A DNA stretch of 64,000 bases from Sphingomonas caeni (GTDB lineage Bacteria > Pseudomonadota > Alphaproteobacteria > Sphingomonadales > Sphingomonadaceae). This document shows positions 1-6,449 of the stretch, piece by piece. The translations under genes and the position numbers were made by a program. The stretch covers positions 62,001-126,000 of the forward strand of contig NZ_JAPDOK010000004.1 of NCBI RefSeq assembly GCF_026013415.1, read 5' to 3'. The notes beneath the pieces are model-generated. The model did no database searches, was not told the DNA's origin, and was given only the letters and a program-made list of their open reading frames with translations. Within the stretch, counting starts at the first letter, position 1. Each line of letters begins with the position of its first letter.

Positions 1-573
1 TGGTATCTCGACGGCAAGCTCGAGAAGCGCGCCAACACCTTCAACGATTTCGTCGATGTCGCGCGCGGGCTGATCGCGAAGGGCTTCACTCATGAAGGCG
101 GGATCGCGATTGCGGGGCGCTCGGCGGGCGGCGAGCTGATGGGGGCGGTGGTCAATTCCGATCCCGAATTGTGGGGCGCGGTGGTGGCGGACGTGCCGTT
201 CGTCGACGTGCTCAACACGATGCTCGACGACAGCCTGCCGCTGACCCCGGGCGAATGGCCCGAATGGGGCAACCCGATCGAGGACGCCGCGGCGTTCGCG
301 CTGATCCGCGGCTACTCACCCTATGACAATGTGACCCGCCAGGCCTATCCGCCCTTGTTCATCTCGGGCGGGCTCAACGATCCGCGCGTGACCTATTGGG
401 AGCCCGCCAAATGGGGGGCGAAGCTGCGCGCGATGAAGACCGACGACAACGTGCTGCTGCTCAAGACCAATATGGGCGCGGGGCATGGCGGCAAATCGGG
501 CCGGTGGGAAAGCCTGAAGGAGGCCGCCGAGGAGATGGCCTTCGTGCTGTGGCAGCTGGGGATCGGGGGCTAG
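1..573 (+). CDS. ptrB: Oligopeptidase B (S9A prolyl oligopeptidase family), C-terminal part
   Basis: The gene enters from the left edge, so only the last 190 residues are present. They form the end of the alpha/beta-hydrolase catalytic domain of S9A serine peptidases. The nucleophile elbow GRSAGGELMG is near residue 40 of the fragment, the expected catalytic Asp is in GGLNDPRV, and the catalytic His is in GAGHGGKSGR. This arrangement and spacing fit oligopeptidase B, which cuts short peptides after Arg or Lys. The N-terminal beta-propeller is outside the window. The TAG stop lies inside the first bases of a repeat element that starts at 570. Prolyl endopeptidase is the less likely alternative. 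Confidence 0.88.
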   Translation, partial: WYLDGKLEKRANTFNDFVDVARGLIAKGFTHEGGIAIAGRSAGGELMGAVVNSDPELWGAVVADVPFVDVLNTMLDDSLPLTPGEWPEWGNPIEDAAAFALIRGYSPYDNVTRQAYPPLFISGGLNDPRVTYWEPAKWGAKLRAMKTDDNVLLLKTNMGAGHGGKSGRWESLKEAAEEMAFVLWQLGIGG

Positions 574-745
574 GGCGGATCGCCATTCGAACTTCTGTTC
601 CTCCCTCGCAGGGCACCTGCGGGGGAGGTGGCAGCGAAGCTGACGGAGGGGCTTCACACCTATCGTCGCGCATGGGGTTGGTGGTGAGCCCCCTCCGTCA
701 GCGCTTCGCGCTGCCACCTCCCCCGCTCTGCGAGCGGGGGAGGAA
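570..745. repeat. Inverted-repeat element beginning CTAGGG (family A, copy 1)
   Basis: A left end reading ctagggcggatcgccattcg is followed by two long complementary arms. The arm at about 620-651 (ggggaggtggcagcgaagct, then gacggagggg) pairs with 688-724 (ccccctccgtcagcgc, then gctgccacctcccc). Smaller stem-loops lie at both outer edges. The left end and the arms match a second copy at 50476-50656, so this is a dispersed family. The right-hand terminal repeat of the other copy is not visible here. The first bases include the TAG stop of ptrB. Confidence 0.75.
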
Positions 746-786
746 CAAGATTGACACACCTCCGCCCCCCATTCGACACCCGCGAG

Positions 787-910
787 GAGAGGGGCTGCTG
801 GGGTGGCAGCCCCTCTCCCGTTGGGGCGGCCGGGCTCCCCGCTTGTCGGCCGCGCGACTTGGTTTGGTGAGGGGTTACGCTGTGTTCGAGCAGGATCGTA
901 ACCCCTCACC
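787..910. repeat. Two adjacent stem-loops in the 574-932 gene-free stretch
   Basis: Bases 787-798 (gagaggggctgc) pair perfectly with 806-817. Bases 866-879 (ggtgaggggttacg) pair perfectly with 897-910, giving 14-bp arms. Neither has a T tract, so intrinsic termination is doubtful. Together with the element at 570-745 they fill the space between ptrB and the convergent gene at 933. I see no gene in this stretch. Confidence 0.6.
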
Positions 911-932
911 CGGCCTCCACCCGGGGTCGCTC

Positions 933-1193
933 CTAGGCGGGCCGTTCCACCAATTTGGTCTCGCGATGGCATTCGTGGCAGAAGGCGAAATCGAAGGTCT
1001 CGGCGAGCGCCCAGACTTGATCACCGACATGCCATTCGGCCCAGGCGTCACGTGTTACGGCGATCGAGCCACAATGGATGCAGGCATGCTCTACGGGTGG
1101 CCGGACCAGTTTCATCATGCGCGCGAGCCTAACCCGGAAAATCTCCGTTTCGGCGGCAAGTGACTCCGAAACGGAGCTATTTTCGAGGCTCAT
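933..1193 (-). CDS. Small zinc-ribbon-like hypothetical protein
   Basis: The product is about 86 residues from the Met at 1193. It carries two Cys pairs, CIHC and CHEC, about 35 residues apart, with TETFDFAFCHECH-like spacing that suggests a treble-clef or zinc-ribbon metal site, as in HNH-type or DNA-binding small proteins. No catalytic HNH motif is evident. The start is uncertain. A longer reading begins at 1262 and would overlap the gene on the other strand. A shorter one begins at the Met-Met pair near 1118, just downstream of the inverted repeat at 1143-1176. Function is not recognised. Confidence 0.5.
   Translation of the reverse strand: MSLENSSVSESLAAETEIFRVRLARMMKLVRPPVEHACIHCGSIAVTRDAWAEWHVGDQVWALAETFDFAFCHECHRETKLVERPA
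1143..1176. promoter_or_regulatory. 11-bp inverted repeat, possible operator or hairpin
   Basis: ctccgtttcgg (1143-1153) is followed after 12 bases by its perfect complement ccgaaacggag (1166-1176). It lies within the 5' part of the zinc-ribbon gene if the start at 1193 is used, or about 25 bp upstream of the alternative start near 1118. In the second case it would be placed like an operator. No regulator is known from this sequence. Confidence 0.35.
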
Positions 1194-1260
1194 TTCGACT
1201 GGGCGCAGCGTCAAGGATTTGGTGACGAACGCGGCATAGCCTCGTCCGGCGAGGGAGATC

Positions 1261-1485
1261 ATGCGGCGGGTACGGCACCAGACTTATGCGCAATCGGGGC
1301 GGGGCTATCGTCCGGCACGCGCATGGCTGGGCAGCCCGGGCGATGGCGTGCCGCTGCGCGCGCGGCGCAGCCCGGCGCAGCGCTGGGGGTTTCGCTGGAC
1401 GCAGCTGCGCATCCTGCTGCTCGCGCTCCTGATCGCCGCGCTCGCCTGGCCGCTGGTGCTGGCGCTTCCGGGCGGGACGCACTAG
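1261..1485 (+). CDS. Small basic protein with one C-terminal membrane segment, hypothetical
   Basis: A 74-residue reading frame. The first 48 residues are very rich in Arg, and the last 25 form a hydrophobic helix beginning LRILLLALLIAALAW. This is a plausible small inner-membrane protein with a cytoplasmic basic tail. A gagggaga ribosome-binding sequence lies close before the ATG. It stops 33 bp before the cytochrome gene and may be cotranscribed with it. No family is recognised, and in such GC-rich DNA a chance frame cannot be excluded. Confidence 0.4.
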   Translation: MRRVRHQTYAQSGRGYRPARAWLGSPGDGVPLRARRSPAQRWGFRWTQLRILLLALLIAALAWPLVLALPGGTH

Positions 1486-1518
1486 CCTTGGCCCTGGAAA
1501 CTCTCGGGGAGACATGAC

Positions 1519-1977
1519 ATGCGAGTCGGAACCATCGCGCTGGCGGCTTCGGGCCTGTTGCTGGCGAGCGTCGCGGCATCGGCGAACGGCGCGCATCCGG
1601 CGGCGGACCCGGCCGGGATCGTCAAGGGACGCCAGGCCGGGATGCGCATGTCGGGCGCGATCATGGGCGGCATCAAGGGCGCGATCGACCGCGGCGACGA
1701 TGTGAAGACCCAGGCGTTCGCGGCGCGATCGATCGCGGGCTGGGCGGCGGCGGTCCCGGGCATGTTCCCCGAAGGCAGCGACGTGCCGCCGAGCGGCGCG
1801 CTGCCGGCGGTATGGAGCGACGCGCCCGGCTTCGCGGCCAAGGCGGCGGCATATCAGGCGGCGGCGACCAAGATGGCCGATGCGGCGAAGGCCGGCGACA
1901 AGGATGGCTTCGCAGCGGCCTGGGCCGAGACGCGCACGACCTGCCAGGGTTGCCACGACAGCTACAAGAAGCCCTGA
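1519..1977 (+). CDS. Cytochrome c' (class II c-type cytochrome)
   Basis: A 152-residue periplasmic haem protein. Residues 1-22 form a signal peptide. The mature part is helical, and the single haem motif CQGCH is at the extreme C-terminus, preceded by TT and followed by DSYKKP. A C-terminal CXXCH in a protein of about 130 mature residues is the hallmark of cytochrome c' and cytochrome c-556, four-helix-bundle proteins that bind haem and can bind NO or act as electron carriers. The ATG at 1519 is preceded by ggggaga at a good distance. An overlapping ATG at 1514 is in another frame. Confidence 0.88.
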   Translation: MRVGTIALAASGLLLASVAASANGAHPAADPAGIVKGRQAGMRMSGAIMGGIKGAIDRGDDVKTQAFAARSIAGWAAAVPGMFPEGSDVPPSGALPAVWSDAPGFAAKAAAYQAAATKMADAAKAGDKDGFAAAWAETRTTCQGCHDSYKKP

Positions 1978-2094
1978 CCCGATAATCCTCCGAAACCGGT
2001 GAATCTGGGCCCGGTTCGCTCCAGGGTGGAGCGGACCGGGAACGCTTTGCTTACCCTGCTTCCATAGACTCGCCGCCTCTGAAGGAGGCGCGCA

Positions 2095-2553
2095 ATGCGG
2101 TTCGGGATAGGCGAGGTGCGGATCGCGGCGCTGGGCGGCATGTTCGCCGGGTTGGCCGCGGCGGTCGCCAGCGTTGGCTTTCCGAGTGCGACGGCGGGCC
2201 CCGAGATCAGCCGGAGCTTCGGGCTGTGCCATGTCGGCGGCGGCACCGACTGCGTCGTCGATGGCGACACCTTCTGGATGGATGGGACCAAGATCCGCAT
2301 CGCCGATATCGACGCCCCCGAGACGCACCCCTCGCGCTGCGCCGAGGAGGCGCGGCTGGGGGATGCGGCGACGCTGCGGTTGCAGGCGTTGCTCAATGCC
2401 GGGCCGGTGCGGCTGATGACCGCCGACCGCGATACCGACCGTTATGGGCGCAAGCTGCGGATCGTGATGCGGGGGAACATGTCGCTGGGTGACGTGCTCG
2501 TCCGCGAGGGACTGGCGCGGCGCTGGACGGGGCACCGCGAGCCCTGGTGCTGA
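2095..2553 (+). CDS. Thermonuclease family protein (SNase-like fold)
   Basis: A 152-residue protein. Residues 1-35 look like an uncleaved anchor or signal sequence. A staphylococcal-nuclease-like OB fold follows: VVDGDTFWMDG near residue 54, IRIADIDAPE, the RYGRKL segment near 118, and a final SLGDVLVREGLARRW. The Arg and Asp residues expected for calcium-dependent phosphodiester cleavage (RIADIDAPE, DRYGR) are present. It probably cuts nucleic acid in the periplasm. gaaggagg lies just before the ATG. Confidence 0.85.
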   Translation: MRFGIGEVRIAALGGMFAGLAAAVASVGFPSATAGPEISRSFGLCHVGGGTDCVVDGDTFWMDGTKIRIADIDAPETHPSRCAEEARLGDAATLRLQALLNAGPVRLMTADRDTDRYGRKLRIVMRGNMSLGDVLVREGLARRWTGHREPWC

Positions 2554-2609
2554 ACTAACCCGCCGGGCGGTGTGAATAACTGAGGACGCGCGCGAGCCGC
2601 CCCCTGCAA

Positions 2610-2867
2610 TCATCGATTGTCCAATTGGGCGCGTACCGCCGCCAGCCCGAGCCGTGAGATGCGATAGGGCTGGCCGCCCATGCTCGCGATCAGCCCGCGG
2701 CGCTTGAGCTTGTGGAACAGGGCGACGGTGCAGTCGGTGAGGACATAGCCGTCGCGGGTGAAGCAATCGGCCTCGACGATGCGGCCGGTGTCGTCGCGGC
2801 GGTGCGCGATGCGGCCGCCTTGTGCCAGCGCGTGGAGCACGCGCTGTTCGTGTTTCGAGATGTTCAA
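2610..2867 (-). CDS. yjhX: YjhX family protein (UPF0386), TTG start
   Basis: The 85-residue product matches the YjhX family throughout: an N-terminal [19 protein letters not shown], a central [14 protein letters not shown], and a C-terminal winged-helix part ending [19 protein letters not shown]. The family length of 85 residues is reached only if translation starts at the TTG at 2867, which replaces the usual ATG and is preceded by gaaagg eight bases upstream. An upstream in-frame Met at 2981 adds 38 residues that do not resemble the family. YjhX has been proposed as the toxin of a YjhX-YjhQ pair, but no YjhQ-like acetyltransferase is adjacent here. Confidence 0.88.
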   Translation of the reverse strand: MNISKHEQRVLHALAQGGRIAHRRDDTGRIVEADCFTRDGYVLTDCTVALFHKLKRRGLIASMGGQPYRISRLGLAAVRAQLDNR

Positions 2868-3044
2868 GGGAATTGCCTTTCGCTGACGTGCGTGGACGCT
2901 CGGCGCCGGGCGATCCCGGGCCAGCGCGTGCGCGACGGCGGAACCGAGCATCAGCTCGGGCCGTCGGTCAGCTTGCGGCAATTTCCTTCATACGGCTCAA
3001 CTCAAAATGTGCGGGCGCGGAGGTGCCGGGTGAACCCCAACAAG

Positions 3045-3521
3045 TCAAGATTTGGCCGGGCAGTCGCCGAGGCGGCGGCCCTGTTCGCGCGTCACCACCA
3101 CCGTGGCGGCCTTGTCGCCGCGGCGGATCGAGGAGGTGGCGATGCGATAATCGTAGCGCTCGGGGCCGCGCGAGCCGTGGATGGCCGAGGTGATCAGGCC
3201 CTCATTGCCGCGCCCCGCGCACTGCCATTCATTGTCGGCGACCGCGCCGGCATCGGAGACGCGGGTGACCTTGCACCGCCCGCCTTCCTTGACGTCGCCG
3301 ACCCGGGAGGCATGGCCGTCAAAACATTCGCGCGAGACGGTGGGGGGAGGCATGCGCCTGCGCAGCTCGGCGATGCGCTGCGGGGTGACGCCGGGGCCTT
3401 CGAGCGTGACGAAGCTGCCCTTGATCTCCCACAGCCCTGCGCGCGGCGCATAGGGATCGCCCGCCACATCGCAGCCGCTAAGCAGGGCGAGGGCGGGGAG
3501 GAGCAGGCGCGCGCGCTTCAT
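3045..3521 (-). CDS. DUF3617 family lipoprotein
   Basis: A 158-residue protein beginning MKRARLLLPALALLSGC, a lipoprotein signal peptide whose lipobox LSGC would anchor it in a membrane. The rest has the DUF3617 pattern: GLWEIKGSF near residue 30, a SRECFDGH segment, then CKVTRVSDAGAVADNEWQC and a final TREQGRRLGDC. Paired Cys residues suggest disulfides in the periplasm. The function of DUF3617 is unknown. The Met at 3521 was chosen because it directly opens the signal peptide. A longer frame reaches 3596. Confidence 0.8.
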   Translation of the reverse strand: MKRARLLLPALALLSGCDVAGDPYAPRAGLWEIKGSFVTLEGPGVTPQRIAELRRRMPPPTVSRECFDGHASRVGDVKEGGRCKVTRVSDAGAVADNEWQCAGRGNEGLITSAIHGSRGPERYDYRIATSSIRRGDKAATVVVTREQGRRLGDCPAKS

Positions 3522-3678
3522 GCCCGGGGTGTCGCCAGAGCTTACCAACATGTCAACGCGGGCCCTCCGGGATTCCCCATGGGGGCATTTCCGCAAGGTG
3601 AATGCCCCGGATTGAGATGGTTAATGAGAGGTGATCGAAAGTCCCGGCAACACGACTCGCTTTCCAGGGACTTGCACG

Positions 3679-4623
3679 ATGCCCAACTGCATGAAACGCC
3701 GCCTGCTCTATGCTTCCTCGCAGGCCTATCAGCCCAAAATGGAGATGCACGGGCGCAGCGTCGGCTGGCTCGAGCCGCCGATGGTGGTGCGGCGCGAAAT
3801 GGCGCACCGGCCGATCGACCTGGCGCTGGTGGGGCGCGTGCCCGAGGGGGTCGTCGTCGCGTTCCGCGGATCGCTCCCGCCCTTTTTCGGGGCCTATGAG
3901 GATGACGGCTGGACGGTGCTGCTCGACTGGCTGAACGACGCCAATTCGCTGTGCGTGCAGGAGCCGGGCTTTGCCGGGGGCGTGCATCTGGGCTTTGCCG
4001 AGAGCATGCGGCGGCTGTGGGTGGACGGCGAGGGCGAACTGGGGGTGCGGCACGCGGTGCAGGCGATGCTCGACCAGACCCTGCTCGACCGCAAATCCAG
4101 GCGGCATCTGTTCGTGACGGGCCATTCCAAGGGCGGGGCGCTCGCCAATCTCTTCGCGTGGCGCGCGGCGCGGGTGGGGGCGTGGATGGACATGCCCGTC
4201 AGCGTCGCGACGATCGCGGCGGCGCGCGCGGGCAATGCCGAATTCGCGCGCGCCTATGCCGCCGAGCGGATCGCGTGCCTGCGCTACGAGCTGACGAGCG
4301 ACCTGGTGCCGCATCTGCCGCCGGGGCGCGACACCCCCGACTGGGTGCGCGGGGTCGCGCGGACGCTGGCGCCCAAGCTGGCGGCGATGGACTATCATGC
4401 GGTGGGGCTGCGGGTGGCGCCGGTGGCGCATGCGCACGCGAAGGGCCATCCGCACCAGCGCTGGGCGGGATCGCGCCGGCGGATCCTGCCGAGCCTGCTC
4501 GGACGGCGCGGGCTCGGGCTCGAGGCGCTGCTGCCGAGCGTGCTCAAGGCGCACGCGATCTGCCCCGATTCGGGCTATGACCGGCTGATCTGCCAGGGCG
4601 AGGGGTGCGATCACGGGGGCTGA
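3679..4623 (+). CDS. Lipase class 3 family protein
   Basis: The 314-residue product carries the nucleophile elbow GHSKGGALANLFAWRAA near residue 150, the motif of class 3 (triacylglycerol) lipases. Upstream is VVVAFRGSLPPF, the oxyanion-hole strand of this family. The acid and base of the triad are probably in ELTSDLVPHLPP and around residue 245. No signal peptide is seen, so a cytoplasmic esterase or lipase is likely, or one secreted by another route. The start at 3679 is chosen over the GTG at 3631 because the extra residues are not family-like. Substrate is unknown. Confidence 0.8.
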   Translation: MPNCMKRRLLYASSQAYQPKMEMHGRSVGWLEPPMVVRREMAHRPIDLALVGRVPEGVVVAFRGSLPPFFGAYEDDGWTVLLDWLNDANSLCVQEPGFAGGVHLGFAESMRRLWVDGEGELGVRHAVQAMLDQTLLDRKSRRHLFVTGHSKGGALANLFAWRAARVGAWMDMPVSVATIAAARAGNAEFARAYAAERIACLRYELTSDLVPHLPPGRDTPDWVRGVARTLAPKLAAMDYHAVGLRVAPVAHAHAKGHPHQRWAGSRRRILPSLLGRRGLGLEALLPSVLKAHAICPDSGYDRLICQGEGCDHGG

Positions 4624-4898
4624 GCGGCGCGGAAGCTGACACTGACTTCACACTGCCGCGCATGTTTCGCGTGGTATGCGCGCCCATAGTGCGAAACGGA
4701 AAGTTAGGGGAAAGTGAACCCAAAACGCACCTGGAGCGGGCGGAGCTGACGATCATTGCCGGGGGGCAAGGCGCGGAATCGACGATTCGAAAGAGCGGCC
4801 GGGTCGTCCGGCCTGCCGATTCCAGCAGGCGAAATCCAACATTGCAAGGCCGCGCAGCGGCGACTAGAGGCGCCGCTCCCGAAGAAGAGGAGGGCGCC
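4624..4898. other. Gene-free leader before the SEC-C gene
   Basis: About 275 bases with no convincing frame. The first part is AT-richer (gcgaaacggaaagttaggggaaagtg) and could hold the promoter of the downstream gene. A strong gaggaggg ribosome-binding sequence at 4887-4893 is placed for an ATG at 4899. Confidence 0.3.
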
Positions 4899-4908
4899 AT
4901 GACCCGTC

Positions 4909-5146
4909 ATGACCAGCAAGACGACCAGCCCCGGTTTCGAGCGGAGCTCGAAGCGGCGTAAGGGCTTCCCGTCCGAGACACACGTCAAGCGCGGGATGCG
5001 CAGCGTGCGCGGCGGCGAGATCGAGTTGCTCGAAAAACTTGGCCGCAACGATCCTTGCCCGTGCGGCTCTGGACGCCGGTTTCAAGGCGTGCTGCCTGGC
5101 GAGCGGGCGGTATGACGGGGCCTTGCGGCGCGATTATTGGCGCTGA
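4909..5146 (+). pseudogene. SEC-C zinc-binding motif protein, interrupted by a 1-base frameshift
   Basis: As read, the frame from 4909 gives 68 residues and ends at 5115 with [15 protein letters not shown] followed by an unrelated tail. The SEC-C motif should continue KACC. Removing one T from the TTT at 5080-5082 restores [20 protein letters not shown] and a stop at 5144-5146, so the gene carries a single-base insertion or a sequencing error. SEC-C motifs bind one zinc through C-x-C and the later Cys pair and occur at the end of SecA and of small orphan proteins. The best ribosome-binding sequence fits an ATG at 4899 in another frame (20 codons, ending 4961), so the 5' end may also be affected. 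Confidence 0.72.
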
Positions 5147-5162
5147 GCGGGGGGCCGGTATG

Positions 5163-5202
5163 GGCGACGGGGAGAGGATGCTGTCCGTATCTCCCCGCCG
5201 CC
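5163..5202. terminator. Stem-loop between convergent genes
   Basis: ggcgacggggaga (5163-5175) pairs with tctccccgccgcc (5190-5202) apart from one mismatch. It lies between the SEC-C gene and the convergent outer-membrane gene and could serve both strands, but no T tract follows on either. Confidence 0.4.
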
Positions 5203-5226
5203 CAATTCCGGATCAGGTGACCTGGA

Positions 5227-5826
5227 TCAGAAGTGGGCGATCACGCCGGCCATCGGGCGGGCGCTGTGGAAATCGCCGAAGGTGTTGACCTCGAGCCGCA
5301 GACGGATGCCGCTATTGCCGGTGATCCCGCCCAGCCCGATATCCTTGGGTCCGACCTCGAGGCCGATGCCATAGGTCATGTCGTGATAGTGGCGCTTGGG
5401 GTTGCCGACGCCGTCGAGCTTGACCCATTGATAGCCGACCTTGCCATAGATCAGCCCGCTGTCGCCGGCGCGGAAGCCGAAGCGGCCCGCGGCGCCATAT
5501 TCCCAGCCGATGTCGCCGCGGAAGCCCTTGGCGCCATTGGCTTCGGCGCCGATGAAGACGGGGCCGAGGGGAATGTTGACGCCGATCACGCCCTGGACGA
5601 TGCCGCCGTCGAGATCGCGGCCGGCGGCGGTGGGCAGGCCGGCCTTGCTGGCTTCGTTGTCGAAGCGCTCATAGCCGCCCATGACGCCGAAATAGGGCTC
5701 GATGCCGAAGGCGGGGGTGCCGTCGGGCGCGGTGACGGTGGCGGTCGCGGTGGTGTCCGCGTCCTGAGCGAAAGCCGCAGTCGGGATGGCCGCGGCGATG
5801 GCCGCGGCGGCGATGAACTTGCGCAT
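5227..5826 (-). CDS. Outer-membrane beta-barrel protein (opacity/porin-like)
   Basis: A 199-residue protein with a clear signal peptide (MRKFIAAAAIAAAIPTAAFA, cleaved before QDAD). The mature part alternates hydrophobic and polar residues in strands rich in Gly and aromatic residues: GIEPYFGVMGGYERF, GVIGVNIPLGPVFIGAEANG, GLIYGKVGYQWVKLDG. It ends in MAGVIAHF, and a C-terminal Phe is the usual barrel assembly signal. This fits an eight-stranded barrel of the OmpA/opacity type. The frame is open further upstream, but the Met at 5826 opens the signal peptide. Specific function is unknown. Confidence 0.78.
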   Translation of the reverse strand: MRKFIAAAAIAAAIPTAAFAQDADTTATATVTAPDGTPAFGIEPYFGVMGGYERFDNEASKAGLPTAAGRDLDGGIVQGVIGVNIPLGPVFIGAEANGAKGFRGDIGWEYGAAGRFGFRAGDSGLIYGKVGYQWVKLDGVGNPKRHYHDMTYGIGLEVGPKDIGLGGITGNSGIRLRLEVNTFGDFHSARPMAGVIAHF

Positions 5827-6028
5827 GGTGCTGAATGACCTTGGATGAAGCGTTACTGGCCGGTGGGTGCGCCGCGCCCGGACGGGCGGTGGCGGCATCG
5901 GCAGGGGAGTGAGCGCATGAGGCCGGGTTTTGTTGCAGTGCAATAGGGACTTGGCGGGGAATAGGCGGGGCGTGTGGCTATTGGGTGACGGTTTGGCGGG
6001 CGGGCGGGGACGTGGCAGGAGGGGCGGC

Positions 6029-6367
6029 ATGACGGGCTTTGACGGGGATCCGAGCTTCGAATTCGAAGCCGAGCTGTGGCGCTGGCAGGCGGAACCGCCG
6101 GCCAAGGGCGCGTGGTTCTTCGTGACGATTGTTGGGGAAGCGGCGGACGCGATCCGGGCGCTGGGGTTCGAACGGCGGGCGCTGGGCGGGGCGCGCGGGT
6201 TCGGATCGGTGCGCGTGCGGGCGAGCGTGGAGGGGGTGGCGTTCGAGACCTCGGCGTTTCCGCAAGGCGGCGGAAAGACGGGCTATGTGCTGCCGGTGAA
6301 GGCGGCGGTGCGGAAAGCGGCGGGGGTTGGGGAGGGGGATTTGGTGATGGTGGGGGTTTGGGGGTGA
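6029..6367 (+). CDS. DUF1905 domain protein
   Basis: The 112-residue product reads as one DUF1905 domain: an N-terminal ELWRWQAEPPAKGAWFFVTI, then GFGSVRVRASVEGVAFETSAFP, and a final TGYVLPVKAAVRKAAGVGEGD. This family forms a small beta barrel, often attached to YdeI-like domains, with no established biochemical role. aggagggg lies five bases before the ATG. It is transcribed toward the phage-resistance gene that follows on the opposite strand. Confidence 0.85.
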   Translation: MTGFDGDPSFEFEAELWRWQAEPPAKGAWFFVTIVGEAADAIRALGFERRALGGARGFGSVRVRASVEGVAFETSAFPQGGGKTGYVLPVKAAVRKAAGVGEGDLVMVGVWG

Positions 6368-6449
6368 GTTGGTGGATTTAGTAAGCTGTCACCGTAATCC
6401 CACCGTAATCCCGTAATCCTTTAAGCTATCACCGCAATCCAAGAGTCGA
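6368..6449. repeat. Short imperfect tandem repeat between convergent genes
   Basis: The unit caccgtaatcc occurs at about 6389 and 6400, with a partial copy (cgtaatcc) after it and a variant (caccgcaatcc) near 6430. It lies between the stop of DUF1905 and the stop of the AIPR gene. No terminator is evident. Confidence 0.5.

Noticed and set aside
866..910. Intrinsic terminator after the zinc-ribbon gene
   Set aside because: The 14-bp stem is strong but has no T tract on either strand.
2868..2981. N-terminal extension of YjhX from an upstream Met
   Set aside because: The 38 extra residues do not fit the family length, and a ribosome-binding sequence supports the TTG.
4605..4961. 118-codon plus-strand frame before the SEC-C gene
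   Set aside because: It has no family-like sequence. Only its last 20 codons have a plausible start.
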